DNA of 64,000 nucleotides, from assembly GCF_002005465.1 (NCBI RefSeq), contig NZ_CP014691.1, positions 248,001-312,000 of the forward strand, written 5' to 3'. Shown here piece by piece: positions 18,625-26,626 of the stretch. Every line of letters begins with the position of its first letter. The stretch's first letter is position 1. Position numbers and translations under genes: made by a program. This DNA is from Neoasaia chiangmaiensis (GTDB taxonomy: Bacteria > Pseudomonadota > Alphaproteobacteria > Acetobacterales > Acetobacteraceae). The notes beneath the pieces are model-generated. The model was not told the DNA's origin. It made no database searches and was given only the letters and a program-made list of their open reading frames with translations.

Positions 18625-19761
18625 TCAAATGTGGCGCGCTGCAAACCATGTGCGTGAGCGCATCTCCTCGAGGCGGGACGCCGTCCGCTCGAAAATCCGC
18701 GCATTCTCTCCAGCCTCATACAAACTGTTCGCTTCACAAGCCGCCGATGCGAAAAGACAGATACGATGCTCATACAATATATCGATCAGCGTGATGAACC
18801 GACGTGCCTTGTCGTAATTTTCCGGACTCATGCGCGGAATATCATCGACGATCAGCACGCCGTATGATCCGGCAAGTGCGAGATAGTCGTTGGCGCCAAG
18901 AGGTTTGCCGCATAGGTCATCGAAACAAAAGCGTGCCACTGGTCCCGAAGCGGTCGGCACCGTGATGACACGTGAGCCGACTTTCACCCTGGCCGCAGCG
19001 GCCGGCCCTACGGCATATGACGAAAAAACGGTATCCAGTCGTGCATGTGCGTCTGCATCCGCGGGAGTGATCCAGGCGGCTTTGTTTTCTTCGCGATCGC
19101 GCCGATAATCACGCGCCGCGCGGAGGCGCACCAGCTGCATATGGCTGGCGAAACGGCGGATATACGGAATGACTGCTTCGCGACCCAGATGATGTTGAAG
19201 GAGTTTGTCGGGCTCCGTATTGGACGTAACGACAAAAACCGTCCCGGCATCGATCAGCGCGTTGAGCAGACGGAGGATGACCACCGCGTCCGACATATCG
19301 TGCATCTGGAATTCGTCAAAGCAGATCAGACTGTATTGCTTGGCGATACGTGCCGCGAGGGCGGTGACGGGATCGTCCGTACCGCTCGACTGCTTGTGCT
19401 GCCCTGCCAGAGCCTGATGCATTTCCTGCATGAAGGCATGGAAATGCACTCGGCGCTTTCCTGGGATGTCCATATATTCATAGAACATATCCATGAGCAT
19501 CGACTTGCCACGACCGACGTCCCCCACAAGGTAAACGCCGTCCACAGAAACCGATCTGGCCTTCGTAAGGCGGGCCCAGAACGTACCCGCAACTGTGGCA
19601 TTCTCTCGTTCGTGTATTTGCCGCGCCAGGCGATCAAGCACGTCCACCGCCTGGGCCTGGGCCTGATCGAACAGGATATGACCATATTGTGTCTTGTTGA
19701 CATAGCGCGCTGCAAGCGTCGGCTGCATTGGGGACGACACGAGCGCGGCTTTGGATGGCAT
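18625..19761 (-). CDS. zapE: AFG1-family ATPase, cell division protein ZapE-like
   Basis: P-loop ATPase of 378 residues; homologues include bacterial ZapE, which acts on the FtsZ ring under stress, and mitochondrial AFG1. Walker A is GDVGRGKS (80-87), Walker B is CFDEF near residue 155, and the sensor segment FVVTSN follows. Alphaproteobacterial genomes often place it near sdh/odh/mdh genes; here it lies near mqo. It is the last core gene before the island: the att repeat starts 150 bp beyond its start codon. Confidence 0.92.
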   Translation of the reverse strand: MPSKAALVSSPMQPTLAARYVNKTQYGHILFDQAQAQAVDVLDRLARQIHERENATVAGTFWARLTKARSVSVDGVYLVGDVGRGKSMLMDMFYEYMDIPGKRRVHFHAFMQEMHQALAGQHKQSSGTDDPVTALAARIAKQYSLICFDEFQMHDMSDAVVILRLLNALIDAGTVFVVTSNTEPDKLLQHHLGREAVIPYIRRFASHMQLVRLRAARDYRRDREENKAAWITPADADAHARLDTVFSSYAVGPAAAARVKVGSRVITVPTASGPVARFCFDDLCGKPLGANDYLALAGSYGVLIVDDIPRMSPENYDKARRFITLIDILYEHRICLFASAACEANSLYEAGENARIFERTASRLEEMRSRTWFAARHI

Positions 19762-19910
19762 CTGACTCTCTCTGAATACGACAGAATTCGCATAAAGAGT
19801 TCACACCTGAAGCCGAAGCGCGTCCATCCGTTTCAGGGCGTATGCCGGGATTTTTATCGAGGCTTCCGACGCATTCGCCGGGAACTGCTTTTTTGAGGAT
19901 TTTCTGAAAG

Positions 19911-19926
19911 TCTGGCGGAGAGGGTG
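19911..19926 (+). repeat. Distal attachment site of the island (att repeat)
   Basis: TCTGGCGGAGAGGGTG, identical over 16 bp to the 3' end of tRNA-Ser at 43,563-43,578 and in direct orientation. Sequence identity stops sharply on both sides. There is no second tRNA here, only the end fragment, as expected of the far junction of a tRNA-targeted element. Confidence 0.8.
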
Positions 19927-20076
19927 TCTGCCGATGTAGGGCGTCACGGAAAAGCAGGTCAGCGCAATAACCGTTTTTTTTCATAGCTTTACGGAAATTC
20001 ATGCCATCCTGAAGAAGCAGATAGACGCATTGAAACCCATCCCGTAAGGTGGGACGGAAGATGGGACTGAAAAGCC

Positions 20077-20490
20077 ATGAGCAAGCTTCCGCCGAACCAG
20101 CTGACTGTCCGCAAGGTCGCCTCCCTCAAAGACGGGGTTCACGGCGATGGCGGAAATCTATGGATCACCGTCCGGGGCGACACCCGGGCCTGGACCTTCC
20201 GCTACAAAAGCCCTGAGACCGGTAAAAGACGGGAAATGGGACTCGGTCCCGCCCGGGATATTTCTCTGGCCGATGCCCGGCTCAAGGCGACCAAGAACCG
20301 GCGCCTGCTTCTGGAAGGGATCGACCCGCTGGAAGAAAAAGCCCGGCAGGCGGCCTCGACCTTGTCCCCGATGGCATGGGCCAAAGCCATTTCGGCGACC
20401 TCGCGTGGAAAGTCGGTTTCCTCGGCCGCCCAGTCCCGGAAGCTGGAGCGCAAACCATGGATCGTCACATCCTTCGTGCCTGCAGCCTGA
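20077..20490 (+). pseudogene. P4-type integrase, N-terminal fragment
   Basis: The first about 90 residues match the DUF4102 arm-binding domain of P4-family tyrosine integrases: LTVRKVASLKDGVHGDGGNL, then WTFRYKSPETGKRREMGLG and LADARLKA, ending IDPLEEKARQAA. From about 20,353 the homology stops because the DNA switches to an inverted C-terminal piece of the same kind of gene; the remaining codons to the stop are antisense readthrough. The core-binding and catalytic domains are missing, so it cannot recombine DNA. The start ATG has no strong ribosome binding site. Confidence 0.85.
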
Positions 20491-20810
20491 TGGAGGGCCT
20501 TCGAGACCGCGACATCACTCAACGGTGATCCGACCCGGCCACCGGGAAACACGAAGCTGTCCTCACCGGAACTGGATCTCAAGGTCTGGACTTTATACAG
20601 CAGCGCCATCGCTCCGCCCGTCAGGGGCACACGATGCTCCCGTCCGGCCTTCATCCGCTCGGCCGGGATGGTCCAGATCTTTTTCTTCAGATCGATCTCC
20701 GACCACAGGGCCTTGCGGACCTCGCCAGACCGGGTTGCGGTCAGGCAGACGAACCGTGCGGCCAGAGCTCCCACACCATGCTCGGCGCTGAGGCATACAT
20801 CGCGTCAGGG
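20352..20810 (-). pseudogene. P4-type integrase, inverted catalytic-domain fragment
   Basis: On the minus strand this encodes the tyrosine-recombinase catalytic core: FVCLTATRSGEVRKALWSEI (first catalytic Arg), MKAGREHRVPL, and HGLRSSFRDWAAE (the HxxR box). It stops after MALAHAIGDKVEAA, exactly where the family continues with AAYRR containing the catalytic tyrosine; here the next residue is Cys because the frame runs into the inverted N-terminal fragment. Both the upstream arm and core-binding domains and the nucleophile are lost. Confidence 0.85.
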
Positions 20811-21178
20811 GATCGTCCGCTATGATCTATGTCCCTGTAGCAGCCCATTCGCGATGCACCTTCGCAGTAGGTGGCGTACGCTGCATTCGCACAGACAATC
20901 TGGTAGAGTAGTCCAGTCACAAACAGACCTACCCATCTAAGCTGCTTCTGTGTCCTCTATTTTCGTCAGAAGACTTTACCTACTCGCAATCTGGAACGTC
21001 TACGCGTCGAGCCAATTTTGCGAGGCACGCCGGGACAAAGTCTTTCGTCCAGTGATCCCGTTGGAACACCCAGCGCTAGAATGAGAACTCCGCATTTGCG
21101 CCTCAATCGGGTAAGGTATTCTTGGGCGATTCCAGAGATGCCCGTTGAATGCGCACATCTTTCTCTAAAGGGCAGGTC
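20811..21178. other. Intergenic stretch, lower GC
   Basis: About 370 bp after the integrase remnants with no recognisable gene, repeat or RNA. Base composition is visibly more A/T-rich than the flanking core genome, consistent with foreign DNA. Confidence 0.4.
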
Positions 21179-21589
21179 ATGAGTCTTATCATTCTAATCG
21201 GCCACGCGGTGATCGAAGCTATGCCCGCGCAAAGCGTAACGACATTCCCCCAGGACTTCCCGCAAGATGTCTACGATCGGGTTTTGCAAGGCCCTCACAA
21301 ATTCGTCGCAGTGTCCTTAGAGCGTCGCGGCACGCACGGAAGTAGAGATGTCTGCGCGATAGCGCTCTTGGTGACCTCGGCACCTTACGACGATCAAGAA
21401 GTCGCTAACTGTGTCTACGGCTTCGTCGACACAGAGCCGACTCTCCGCGCCGTTGCTCGTCAAAAAGACCTTATGCCTGCGTTGTCGCGCCTGGGATCTT
21501 TAGCGAGTCATGATTTGCGTGACGTCAATTCACTTGAAAGGGTGTTCGCTGAAATTTGGATCGCCCGTTCTCGAACCTCTATGATGTAG
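21179..21589 (+). CDS. Hypothetical protein
   Basis: Not recognised. The 136-residue product begins MSLIILIGHAVIEAMPAQSV, with a short hydrophobic start that is not a clear signal peptide. The middle is soluble and contains two cysteines. AAAGGG lies about 9 bases before the chosen ATG at 21,179; an upstream GTG/ATG frame extension also exists. Lower GC and unusual codon use compared with core genes suggest recent acquisition. No partner gene is obvious. Confidence 0.5.
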   Translation: MSLIILIGHAVIEAMPAQSVTTFPQDFPQDVYDRVLQGPHKFVAVSLERRGTHGSRDVCAIALLVTSAPYDDQEVANCVYGFVDTEPTLRAVARQKDLMPALSRLGSLASHDLRDVNSLERVFAEIWIARSRTSMM

Positions 21590-21609
21590 GAGATAATAAT
21601 GCTGCCTCG

Positions 21610-21628
21610 CTAGGCCCTGTTAGGTCTT
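21610..21628 (-). repeat. Solo insertion-sequence terminus (scar)
   Basis: CTAGGCCCTGTTAGGTCTT matches the outer end of the IS5-like remnant at 43,271-43,289 (reverse complement CTAGGGCCTGTTAGGGCTT) at 17 of 19 positions. No transposase is attached here. It overlaps the 3' end of the neighbouring minus-strand gene, whose stop codon lies inside the match. Confidence 0.5.
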
Positions 21629-21949
21629 GATATGATCTGCTGCCAGGTATCTGGCCGATATCCAGCGCGGGCGCAGCGCGAAGTCGACCGTCTCAACGTA
21701 ACCATTCGACTTCCTGCCCTGGTCCCTGATTGCCACCTGCATGCCGGCTGGCGCGACATTCGGCGCTGAGTCCGATGGCTCCATTTTGAACGAAACCGGG
21801 TTCTTGAAATCCATGGATTGCTCGGGCGTTTCCTCGATCATTATGCATGTGTAGCCTTGGAGCGGCTTCACAGCTGTCAGGCCGGCAGCCATTGCTGGCA
21901 CGCAGGACATCAGAACGGGGAGCGCGAGGGCGAATTTTAACTGGCGCAT
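21620..21949 (-). CDS. Hypothetical secreted protein
   Basis: A 109-residue protein with a clear Sec signal: MRQLKFALALPVLMSCVPAMA followed by AGLTAV. AGGA lies about 6 bases before the ATG at 21,949. The mature part is small and beta-rich with a WISARY segment near the end. The stop codon lies within a sequence resembling an IS terminus, so the original C-terminus may have been different. It directly follows the next minus-strand gene with a 16-bp gap, and may be cotranscribed with it. Function unknown. Confidence 0.6.
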   Translation of the reverse strand: MRQLKFALALPVLMSCVPAMAAGLTAVKPLQGYTCIMIEETPEQSMDFKNPVSFKMEPSDSAPNVAPAGMQVAIRDQGRKSNGYVETVDFALRPRWISARYLAADHIKT

Positions 21950-21965
21950 CGTAATTCCTATCAAG

Positions 21966-22367
21966 TCATGTCAGGATTGGAGAATTCGCAGAGGAACCCA
22001 TCTTGGCGGCGACGCTCGCCTTCCATTCTCCGACGGTCTCTCCGCTCGTAATGCCGTTACTTGCAAGCTGCGCGGCCGACATGTTGGACAGGACTTCCGC
22101 CATTGAGGTGTCATCGCTGCTCTGCGCAAGCTGAACCCCGGCTTTCAGCCCGAAATTATAATAACCTCGAGCGTCGAGCGCCGTCGGATTGCTGATGCCG
22201 GAGCTTTGCAGCGTCGTAGCGGCATCCTTGAGATATTGCGCGGCCGCGACCGCCTGGGTTGCGGGATCCGTTTGCCCCGCCAGCCCGGTATCGCTCAGGC
22301 TCGCGGCCAGTGACGGGTTGGAAGCAAGCGCCTCCTGCATCGCCTGCGTATACGTGCCGTCCGACAT
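21966..22367 (-). CDS. Hypothetical protein, alanine/serine-rich helical
   Basis: A 133-residue protein without a signal peptide, preceded by a near-perfect ribosome binding site (TAAGGAGG, 7 bases before the ATG). It is rich in Ala, Ser, Gln and predicted helical (QAVAAAQYLKDAATTL; ALDARGYYNFGLKAGVQLAQ). The second half has two NG-ITSGETVG-like turns. I do not recognise a family. Because it sits beside a type VI effector cassette, a secreted or phage-derived origin is possible but unsupported. Confidence 0.6.
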   Translation of the reverse strand: MSDGTYTQAMQEALASNPSLAASLSDTGLAGQTDPATQAVAAAQYLKDAATTLQSSGISNPTALDARGYYNFGLKAGVQLAQSSDDTSMAEVLSNMSAAQLASNGITSGETVGEWKASVAAKMGSSANSPILT

Positions 22368-22403
22368 CTGGAATCCTCCTTACATCCACAACCTCAAATC
22401 TGT

Positions 22404-22643
22404 GCCATTGGCGCTGACGGCGGACAGTCTGTCTGGTCGCGTCTGGCGGATGCGATCTCGGAGCAAAATCGACCCCGGATGCTGCCGGATGTGCCCGATG
22501 ACTGGCTGGAGCATGCACGCAAATGCAGTGAGGCGTTGGCCGCCCGGCGGGCGGCCGAGAAAAAACGCGACGAGGACATCAACCTGGCCATCAACGGGAA
22601 ACCTGCGCCCGGGCCGTCGTCACGGGGACCAGGAATGGGATAG
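22404..22643 (+). pseudogene. Possible 3' gene fragment upstream of the PAAR effector
   Basis: An open frame with coding character but no convincing start runs up to a TAG 184 bp before the PAAR gene. It reads SVWSRLADAISEQNRPRMLP, then DDWLEHARKCSEALAARRAA and a charged, glycine/proline-rich end. An internal ATG at 22,479 would give 54 residues. It lies on the same strand as the effector cassette and its 5' part runs into the divergent gene, suggesting a decayed or truncated gene. Family unknown. Confidence 0.35.
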
Positions 22644-22827
22644 GGGGCAGCAGTTTTCAGTTCGAACAGACAGGTTCATCGCGATCTGACCGCCCGCAGA
22701 AAGATGGGAAAGCCAGTTGTCTGAAGTGCGTTCCCTGTGGGATTGTGGATCAGGTCGTGATGAGGCCGATGCTAGACAGCAGGCCCCATAGACAGCGTGA
22801 GCGTCCGGGTTAAGCACGAGGATCACC

Positions 22828-24081
22828 ATGAGTAGTCTTCCCGCCGCCCGTGTCACTGATCCGTTCGGCCATTCAGCCGCTTTGGGAGGGCTGGTCGCCG
22901 GCATGGCGGTCGGCACGGCCATCGGTGTCGGTGTCATCGCCACCGGTGGTTTGGGCGCACTGGCCATCGGAGCCGCTCTCGCCACAACCGGTATCGGGGC
23001 CGCCATCGGAAGCATGATGGAAGGCCCCGCGACCGGCGTCATCACCACCGGATCGCCGAACGTCTTCATCAACGGCCTGCCTGCCGCCATGGTCGCGCTG
23101 GCTACCGGTGAATGCGCCATGCATGGCGGCGTGCCCAATCCCGTCATGACCGGGGCCGCGACCGTCTTCATCAACGGCAAACCAGCCGCTCGGACGTCGG
23201 ACCTGATGGCCTGCGGCGCGAGCATTCGCATCGGATCGCCCAACGTTTTTATTGGCGGTCCCAGGCAGTCACCGGTCTGCTCGGCCCTGCGCGGCGAGGA
23301 GGCGAATTTCGACCGCTTCCGGATCGACGCACAGGCCGCCAGCGCCGCCTACGACCCGCCCGAAAGCCGCACGCCACCCGACGGATACCGGAACGCGACA
23401 CCAGAGGATTTGAGGAAACTGCGTCTGTCTCCTGAGATGCTTGAACACCCCAAAGATCGAGGCAATGGCAACAAGCGATCCGAATTTCGGGCCGCCGTGT
23501 TCATCAACGACACGACCGGCGCGCCTCTTGTTGCTTTCAAGGGCACAAGCAGCGCCGAAGACTGGAAAGAGAATTTCGCGCAAGTGCGGGGTCAGCACTC
23601 ATTCTATTACGATCAGGCGCAATTTATCGCTCGCCGTGTGCAACAAGCACCCGCTGGAGCCGGCGTCCACTTCACCGGTCACTCCCTGGGCGGAGGCATG
23701 GCATCGGCGGCCGCGCGAGCGACCGGGCTGCCCGCGACCACCTTCAACCCGGCCGGTCTGAACGCCAGAACCGTGCCGCATCCCGTGGACGCCGATATCA
23801 ACGAAATCTACGTCAAAGGCGAAGTTTTGCATGGCGTCCAGTCAGTGCTGCCGATTCCCGAAGGCGCCGCCACCAGGACCTGGCCACTCGATCCCCCGAG
23901 CCTCAGGAGTGCTGTCACCGACCCGAGCTGGAAAGTCAGGGCCGCCGGGTGGCTCCGGGCTTCCCGGATCGGGGCCGGAGTCGGGAGTGTACTGCTTCAC
24001 TTCATGGACAACGTCGATGCCGCGCTGGGCCAGCGTCAGCACCAGATCGAACGAGATCTTGCCAGAAATGGATGCCTCTGA
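22828..24081 (+). CDS. Type VI secretion prePAAR-PAAR effector with C-terminal lipase domain
   Basis: A 417-residue specialised effector. Order: prePAAR motif AARVTDPFGH (residues 6-15); a glycine/alanine-rich hydrophobic segment (about 18-62); a PAAR domain that caps the T6SS spike (about 66-145, with repeated SPNVFI / ATVFI strands); then an alpha/beta-hydrolase of the class 3 lipase type with VAFKGT (235-240) and the nucleophile elbow GHSLGG (Ser286). The hydrophobic segment is the type of region that needs an Eag chaperone, and one is encoded two genes downstream. The stop overlaps the next start (TGATG). Predicted activity is phospholipase attack on membranes of rival cells (inference from domains). 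No other T6SS structural genes are in the window. Confidence 0.88.
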   Translation: MSSLPAARVTDPFGHSAALGGLVAGMAVGTAIGVGVIATGGLGALAIGAALATTGIGAAIGSMMEGPATGVITTGSPNVFINGLPAAMVALATGECAMHGGVPNPVMTGAATVFINGKPAARTSDLMACGASIRIGSPNVFIGGPRQSPVCSALRGEEANFDRFRIDAQAASAAYDPPESRTPPDGYRNATPEDLRKLRLSPEMLEHPKDRGNGNKRSEFRAAVFINDTTGAPLVAFKGTSSAEDWKENFAQVRGQHSFYYDQAQFIARRVQQAPAGAGVHFTGHSLGGGMASAAARATGLPATTFNPAGLNARTVPHPVDADINEIYVKGEVLHGVQSVLPIPEGAATRTWPLDPPSLRSAVTDPSWKVRAAGWLRASRIGAGVGSVLLHFMDNVDAALGQRQHQIERDLARNGCL

Positions 24082-24560
24082 TGCGCATCGTGCCCCTCAT
24101 GCTCGTGGCCTGCCTATGCTGCGTCGGATGCAAAAAAAAGGAACACACAGTGAGCCAGAATTCTGACAAAGAGCCTCACCTCCCGATGATTGGTGCCGTA
24201 ATGCACTCAGACACAGATGAGGTCCGTCGATTGGCCGCCAAGGGTATTGGCCTCAACGAACGCGCGCCAGAAGATCAATCGACCCCTCTTCTAATGGCGG
24301 CGGCGACAGATCAGTGGCCTGTAGTGGAGTTGCTTATTGATAGCGGCGCAAACATTTGGAATCACAGTGAATTTGGAGACACTTCGGCCAATTACACGCT
24401 GGATAGCCGTATCCTGCGGGGATCTCCAGAGGATGCCGCTCGCGTTCGTGTGATCGAGAAGCTCAAGGCTAGAGGTTATCCTTTTCCGCCTCCTAATCCC
24501 GACGAGGTTCTGGCGCTCGACAAGGCGGGCAAATGGCCGCCGCCGGGAGTGAAACGCTGA
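24081..24560 (+). CDS. Ankyrin-repeat lipoprotein, probable immunity protein
   Basis: A 159-residue lipoprotein (signal LMLVACLCCVGC, lipidated Cys near residue 17) followed by an ankyrin-type helical repeat region (TPLLMAAATDQWPVVELLID, then SGANIW). It is translationally coupled to the effector gene in front (TGATG) and to the chaperone gene behind (TGATG). Envelope-located proteins encoded directly after T6SS lipases normally neutralise them, so immunity is the best inference. Its GC content is lower than that of the effector gene, suggesting module exchange. Confidence 0.75.
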   Translation: MRIVPLMLVACLCCVGCKKKEHTVSQNSDKEPHLPMIGAVMHSDTDEVRRLAAKGIGLNERAPEDQSTPLLMAAATDQWPVVELLIDSGANIWNHSEFGDTSANYTLDSRILRGSPEDAARVRVIEKLKARGYPFPPPNPDEVLALDKAGKWPPPGVKR

Positions 24561-25015
24561 TGTCGGGCACAGAAACCACCGTCTCCGTCCAGAACATGTC
24601 GATCGGCTGCCCGGACGGCTGGCGCGACGCCTCGATGCTCATCGTCACCGCGGATGCACCCTCTCCGTCCGGGGTCACCCCCAACATCGTCGTTACCCGC
24701 GAGCCCCTCTCCGATACCCTGCCGACCGGACGCGTTGAACGTCTCGAGGAGTTCGTCGAGCGCCAGATCGATGGTATGCGTGAGGCCCTGACGGACTTTC
24801 GCGAAGTCGCCAGGCGGCGGGTCACCCCCGAGCGTCTGACCGCTTCGCTGACCATAGACTGGATCTCAGAGGGTGTTCCGGTCACCCAGTGGCTCACCTA
24901 CGCCTACGCCAACGAGAACACCGTCGTGATCTCCACCGCCTCCGCTGGCCGGAAGGAATTCTCCGACCTGGAATTCCGTTTCCGCTCGATCCTGCAGAGC
25001 TTCAGGATAAATTAA
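24560..25015 (+). CDS. Eag-type T6SS effector chaperone (DcrB/DUF1795 family)
   Basis: A 151-residue soluble protein of the DUF1795/DcrB fold: strands and a central helix, with the conserved CPDGWRDAS near the N-terminus, TREPL, and LEFRFRSILQSFR at the C-terminus. Known: Eag proteins bind and shield the transmembrane segments of prePAAR effectors before secretion. The upstream effector has exactly such a segment. The start is fixed by TGATG overlap with the immunity-like gene. A plain DcrB-like lipoprotein is unlikely because there is no signal peptide. Confidence 0.82.
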   Translation: MSGTETTVSVQNMSIGCPDGWRDASMLIVTADAPSPSGVTPNIVVTREPLSDTLPTGRVERLEEFVERQIDGMREALTDFREVARRRVTPERLTASLTIDWISEGVPVTQWLTYAYANENTVVISTASAGRKEFSDLEFRFRSILQSFRIN

Positions 25016-25203
25016 AGGAAGTCCCACTCAGCCCCTTGGCCCATGCGGGTCGCTTTCTGATTGAGACAGCGAGGCGTTCAGCCGGATTCGACCCCATCAA
25101 GCCTGCTACCGTCCGGAAGAAAGGTCTACCTTTCTCCACATGTTCGAATGCCGACGCAGCATCGTATCTGACAAGGACAAGGGCTGACGAAGCGCAGCAT
25201 ACG

Positions 25204-25512
25204 ATGGCATATAGTCAGAATGAGGTGCTGGCAGCGTTCGACCGAGCGTTGCGTGCAGCGGCGCGAATTGACCGCCCGCCGGATGCACTTGAAGGAGTGG
25301 AACAAATGGCTCCGAGGACTTTAACGCAAGAGGCACGTGAGGCGCGGGTTGATTGGGCGCGCGTCCGCGCCACGACTGACGAGGAAATAGACCGCCAGGC
25401 CAGAGAGGACGAGACCGACAGCGAGTTGTCCGGCCTCGCCTATCCGCGACTCCGACTGTCCCTTTTGGCGTTCACCATGAACTGGTCCAAGCCGGCATTC
25501 ATGGCGAGCTGA
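25204..25512 (+). CDS. Antitoxin-like fragment or small hypothetical protein
   Basis: A 102-codon frame; residues 35-70 contain [20 protein letters not shown] followed by an acidic end. This resembles the linker of BrnA/HigA-type antitoxins, which normally continues into a DNA-binding or toxin-binding segment. Here the C-terminal third is merely antisense to mntR, so the gene is probably truncated. No partner toxin is visible. The ATG at 25,204 has no clear ribosome binding site. Low confidence that it is expressed. Confidence 0.35.
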   Translation: MAYSQNEVLAAFDRALRAAARIDRPPDALEGVEQMAPRTLTQEAREARVDWARVRATTDEEIDRQAREDETDSELSGLAYPRLRLSLLAFTMNWSKPAFMAS

Positions 25513-25952
25513 AACGCCTCGAGCGTCTCGGCACCGACATAATGTTCTAGCCCTTCGGCGTCGATCCGTGCGTTTTCGGAGCTTACCCCCAGAGCCAAAA
25601 GAAACGCTTCCACGATCCGGTGACGGGCACGGACCTTTGCCGCCAATTCTCGGCCTGCCTGGCTGAGAAAAATGCCGCGATACGGCTTGCGGGCAACGAG
25701 TCCTTCCTCCGCAAGACGGGTCAGCATCTTGGCAACAGTCGGTTGGGCCACCCCAAGACGTCCGGCGAGATCGACCTGACGCGCTTCTTGGCCTTCATCC
25801 AGAAGATCGGCAATCAGTTCCACATAATCCTCGACAAGAGCGTTCTGTCGGGCAGCGCGATTGGCACGAAACCCTTCTGAATGGGTCTCTGTGTCCGGAA
25901 GAGTATCAGGGGCGCTCGTGCTGAGTTCATTTTGTGATGTTGCGGTGATCAT
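25440..25952 (-). CDS. mntR: Manganese-responsive regulator MntR (DtxR family)
   Basis: A 170-residue metalloregulator that represses manganese uptake genes when Mn(II) is bound. A winged helix-turn-helix ([19 protein letters not shown], about residues 55-75) is followed by the metal-binding and dimerisation helices ([24 protein letters not shown]), typical of DtxR/MntR. The ATG at 25,952 is set by a GGAGG 11 bases upstream. It is divergent from an mntH remnant; the intergenic region holds two MntR-box-like sequences, so autoregulation and control of mntH are likely. A third such site precedes the TonB receptor. Confidence 0.9.
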   Translation of the reverse strand: MITATSQNELSTSAPDTLPDTETHSEGFRANRAARQNALVEDYVELIADLLDEGQEARQVDLAGRLGVAQPTVAKMLTRLAEEGLVARKPYRGIFLSQAGRELAAKVRARHRIVEAFLLALGVSSENARIDAEGLEHYVGAETLEAFQLAMNAGLDQFMVNAKRDSRSRG

Positions 25953-26029
25953 GGACCTGAGAACCTCCAAGATAAGCTTGATAAGAGAGAATTATTCAGC
26001 TTGGAAAGATATATTCTCAAAAGAATAAT

Positions 26030-26043
26030 ATAGCAAATGCTGT
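26030..26043. promoter_or_regulatory. MntR-box-like site, mntR-mntH intergenic
   Basis: ATAGCAAATGCTGT, 12 of 14 matches to the perfect palindrome at 26,580. The enterobacterial MntR site has the core ATAGC-N4-GCTAT (established), which this closely follows. It lies 78 bp before mntR and 89 bp before mntH. Confidence 0.5.
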
Positions 26044-26086
26044 ACAAAGACCAAGCCGGATAATATTTTCGCAGACGCTTTCTAAT

Positions 26087-26100
26087 ATAGCATATTGCAT
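26087..26100. promoter_or_regulatory. Second MntR-box-like site before mntH
   Basis: ATAGCATATTGCAT keeps the left half ATAGCATAT of the MntR-like palindrome and has a shifted, weaker right half. It lies 31 bp before the mntH start codon. Confidence 0.35.
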
Positions 26101-26131
26101 GTAGGTGCGACCTGCAGTCTACTGGGTCATC

Positions 26132-26517
26132 ATGGCCCATCCCACTGACGTCAGTGCTCCGTCTCCTGCACCGAAATCTGCGGCACGGCGCCTTTCCAGG
26201 CCGACAGAAGTCGGCAGCAACAGCCTGCCGGAAGCCTTTGCCAGCGTTCGCGTTCCGGCCGCTGAAGCCTACTGGTTCCGGCGGTTTCTGGCGTTCGTCG
26301 GGCCGGGCTATATGGTTTCGGTCGGCTATATGGATCCGGGCAGATGATCCTGTCGATGCAACTGCCCTTCGCCGTCATTCCCTTGGTCCTGTTCGTCTCG
26401 GACCGCCGGAAAATGGGTGAATTCGTCATTTCCCGGAAACTCGCCGCCCTCTCGTGGGTCGTGGCAGCTGTCATTCTGGTTCTCAACGTCAAGCTGCTCT
26501 TCGACACGACTTCCTAG
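26132..26517 (+). pseudogene. mntH: NRAMP manganese transporter, internally deleted
   Basis: The 5' part encodes the MntH N-terminus (SLPEAFASVRVPAA through GPGYMVSVGYMDPG). The next bases, in another frame, encode the MntH C-terminus (ILSMQLPFAVIPLVLFVSDR through LNVKLLFDT). About 300 residues between the first transmembrane segment and the penultimate helices are missing and the join is out of frame, giving a stop at 26,345. NRAMP metal ligands lie in the lost part except Asp of YMDPG. Non-functional as a transporter. Confidence 0.9.
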
Positions 26518-26579
26518 GCTCAACCGCCCTCGGGGCGCCTCTTCACAGGAGAAACGCATCATCATGCACGCCACACGAT

Positions 26580-26593
26580 ATAGCATATGCTAT
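26580..26593. promoter_or_regulatory. Perfect 14-bp palindrome, candidate MntR operator of the TonB receptor
   Basis: ATAGCATATGCTAT is a perfect inverted repeat with the ATAGC-N4-GCTAT core of known MntR sites. It lies 34 bp before the preferred start (26,627) of the TonB receptor gene and repeats the sequence type seen between mntR and mntH. Confidence 0.55.
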
Positions 26594-26626
26594 CTTAATC
26601 AGTATGGTCGTTTCCGAAAGACTCAT

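Noticed and set aside
22620..23243. A minus-strand frame of 207 codons rich in Ala, Pro and Met
   Set aside because: It is antisense to the PAAR effector's glycine-rich region; composition reflects the complement of Gly/Ala codons.
22873..23250. Repeats within the PAAR gene considered as a DNA repeat or CRISPR-like array
   Set aside because: The repeated pieces encode the SPNVFI/ATVFI strands of the PAAR domain; there are no regular spacers. No CRISPR array was seen anywhere in the window.
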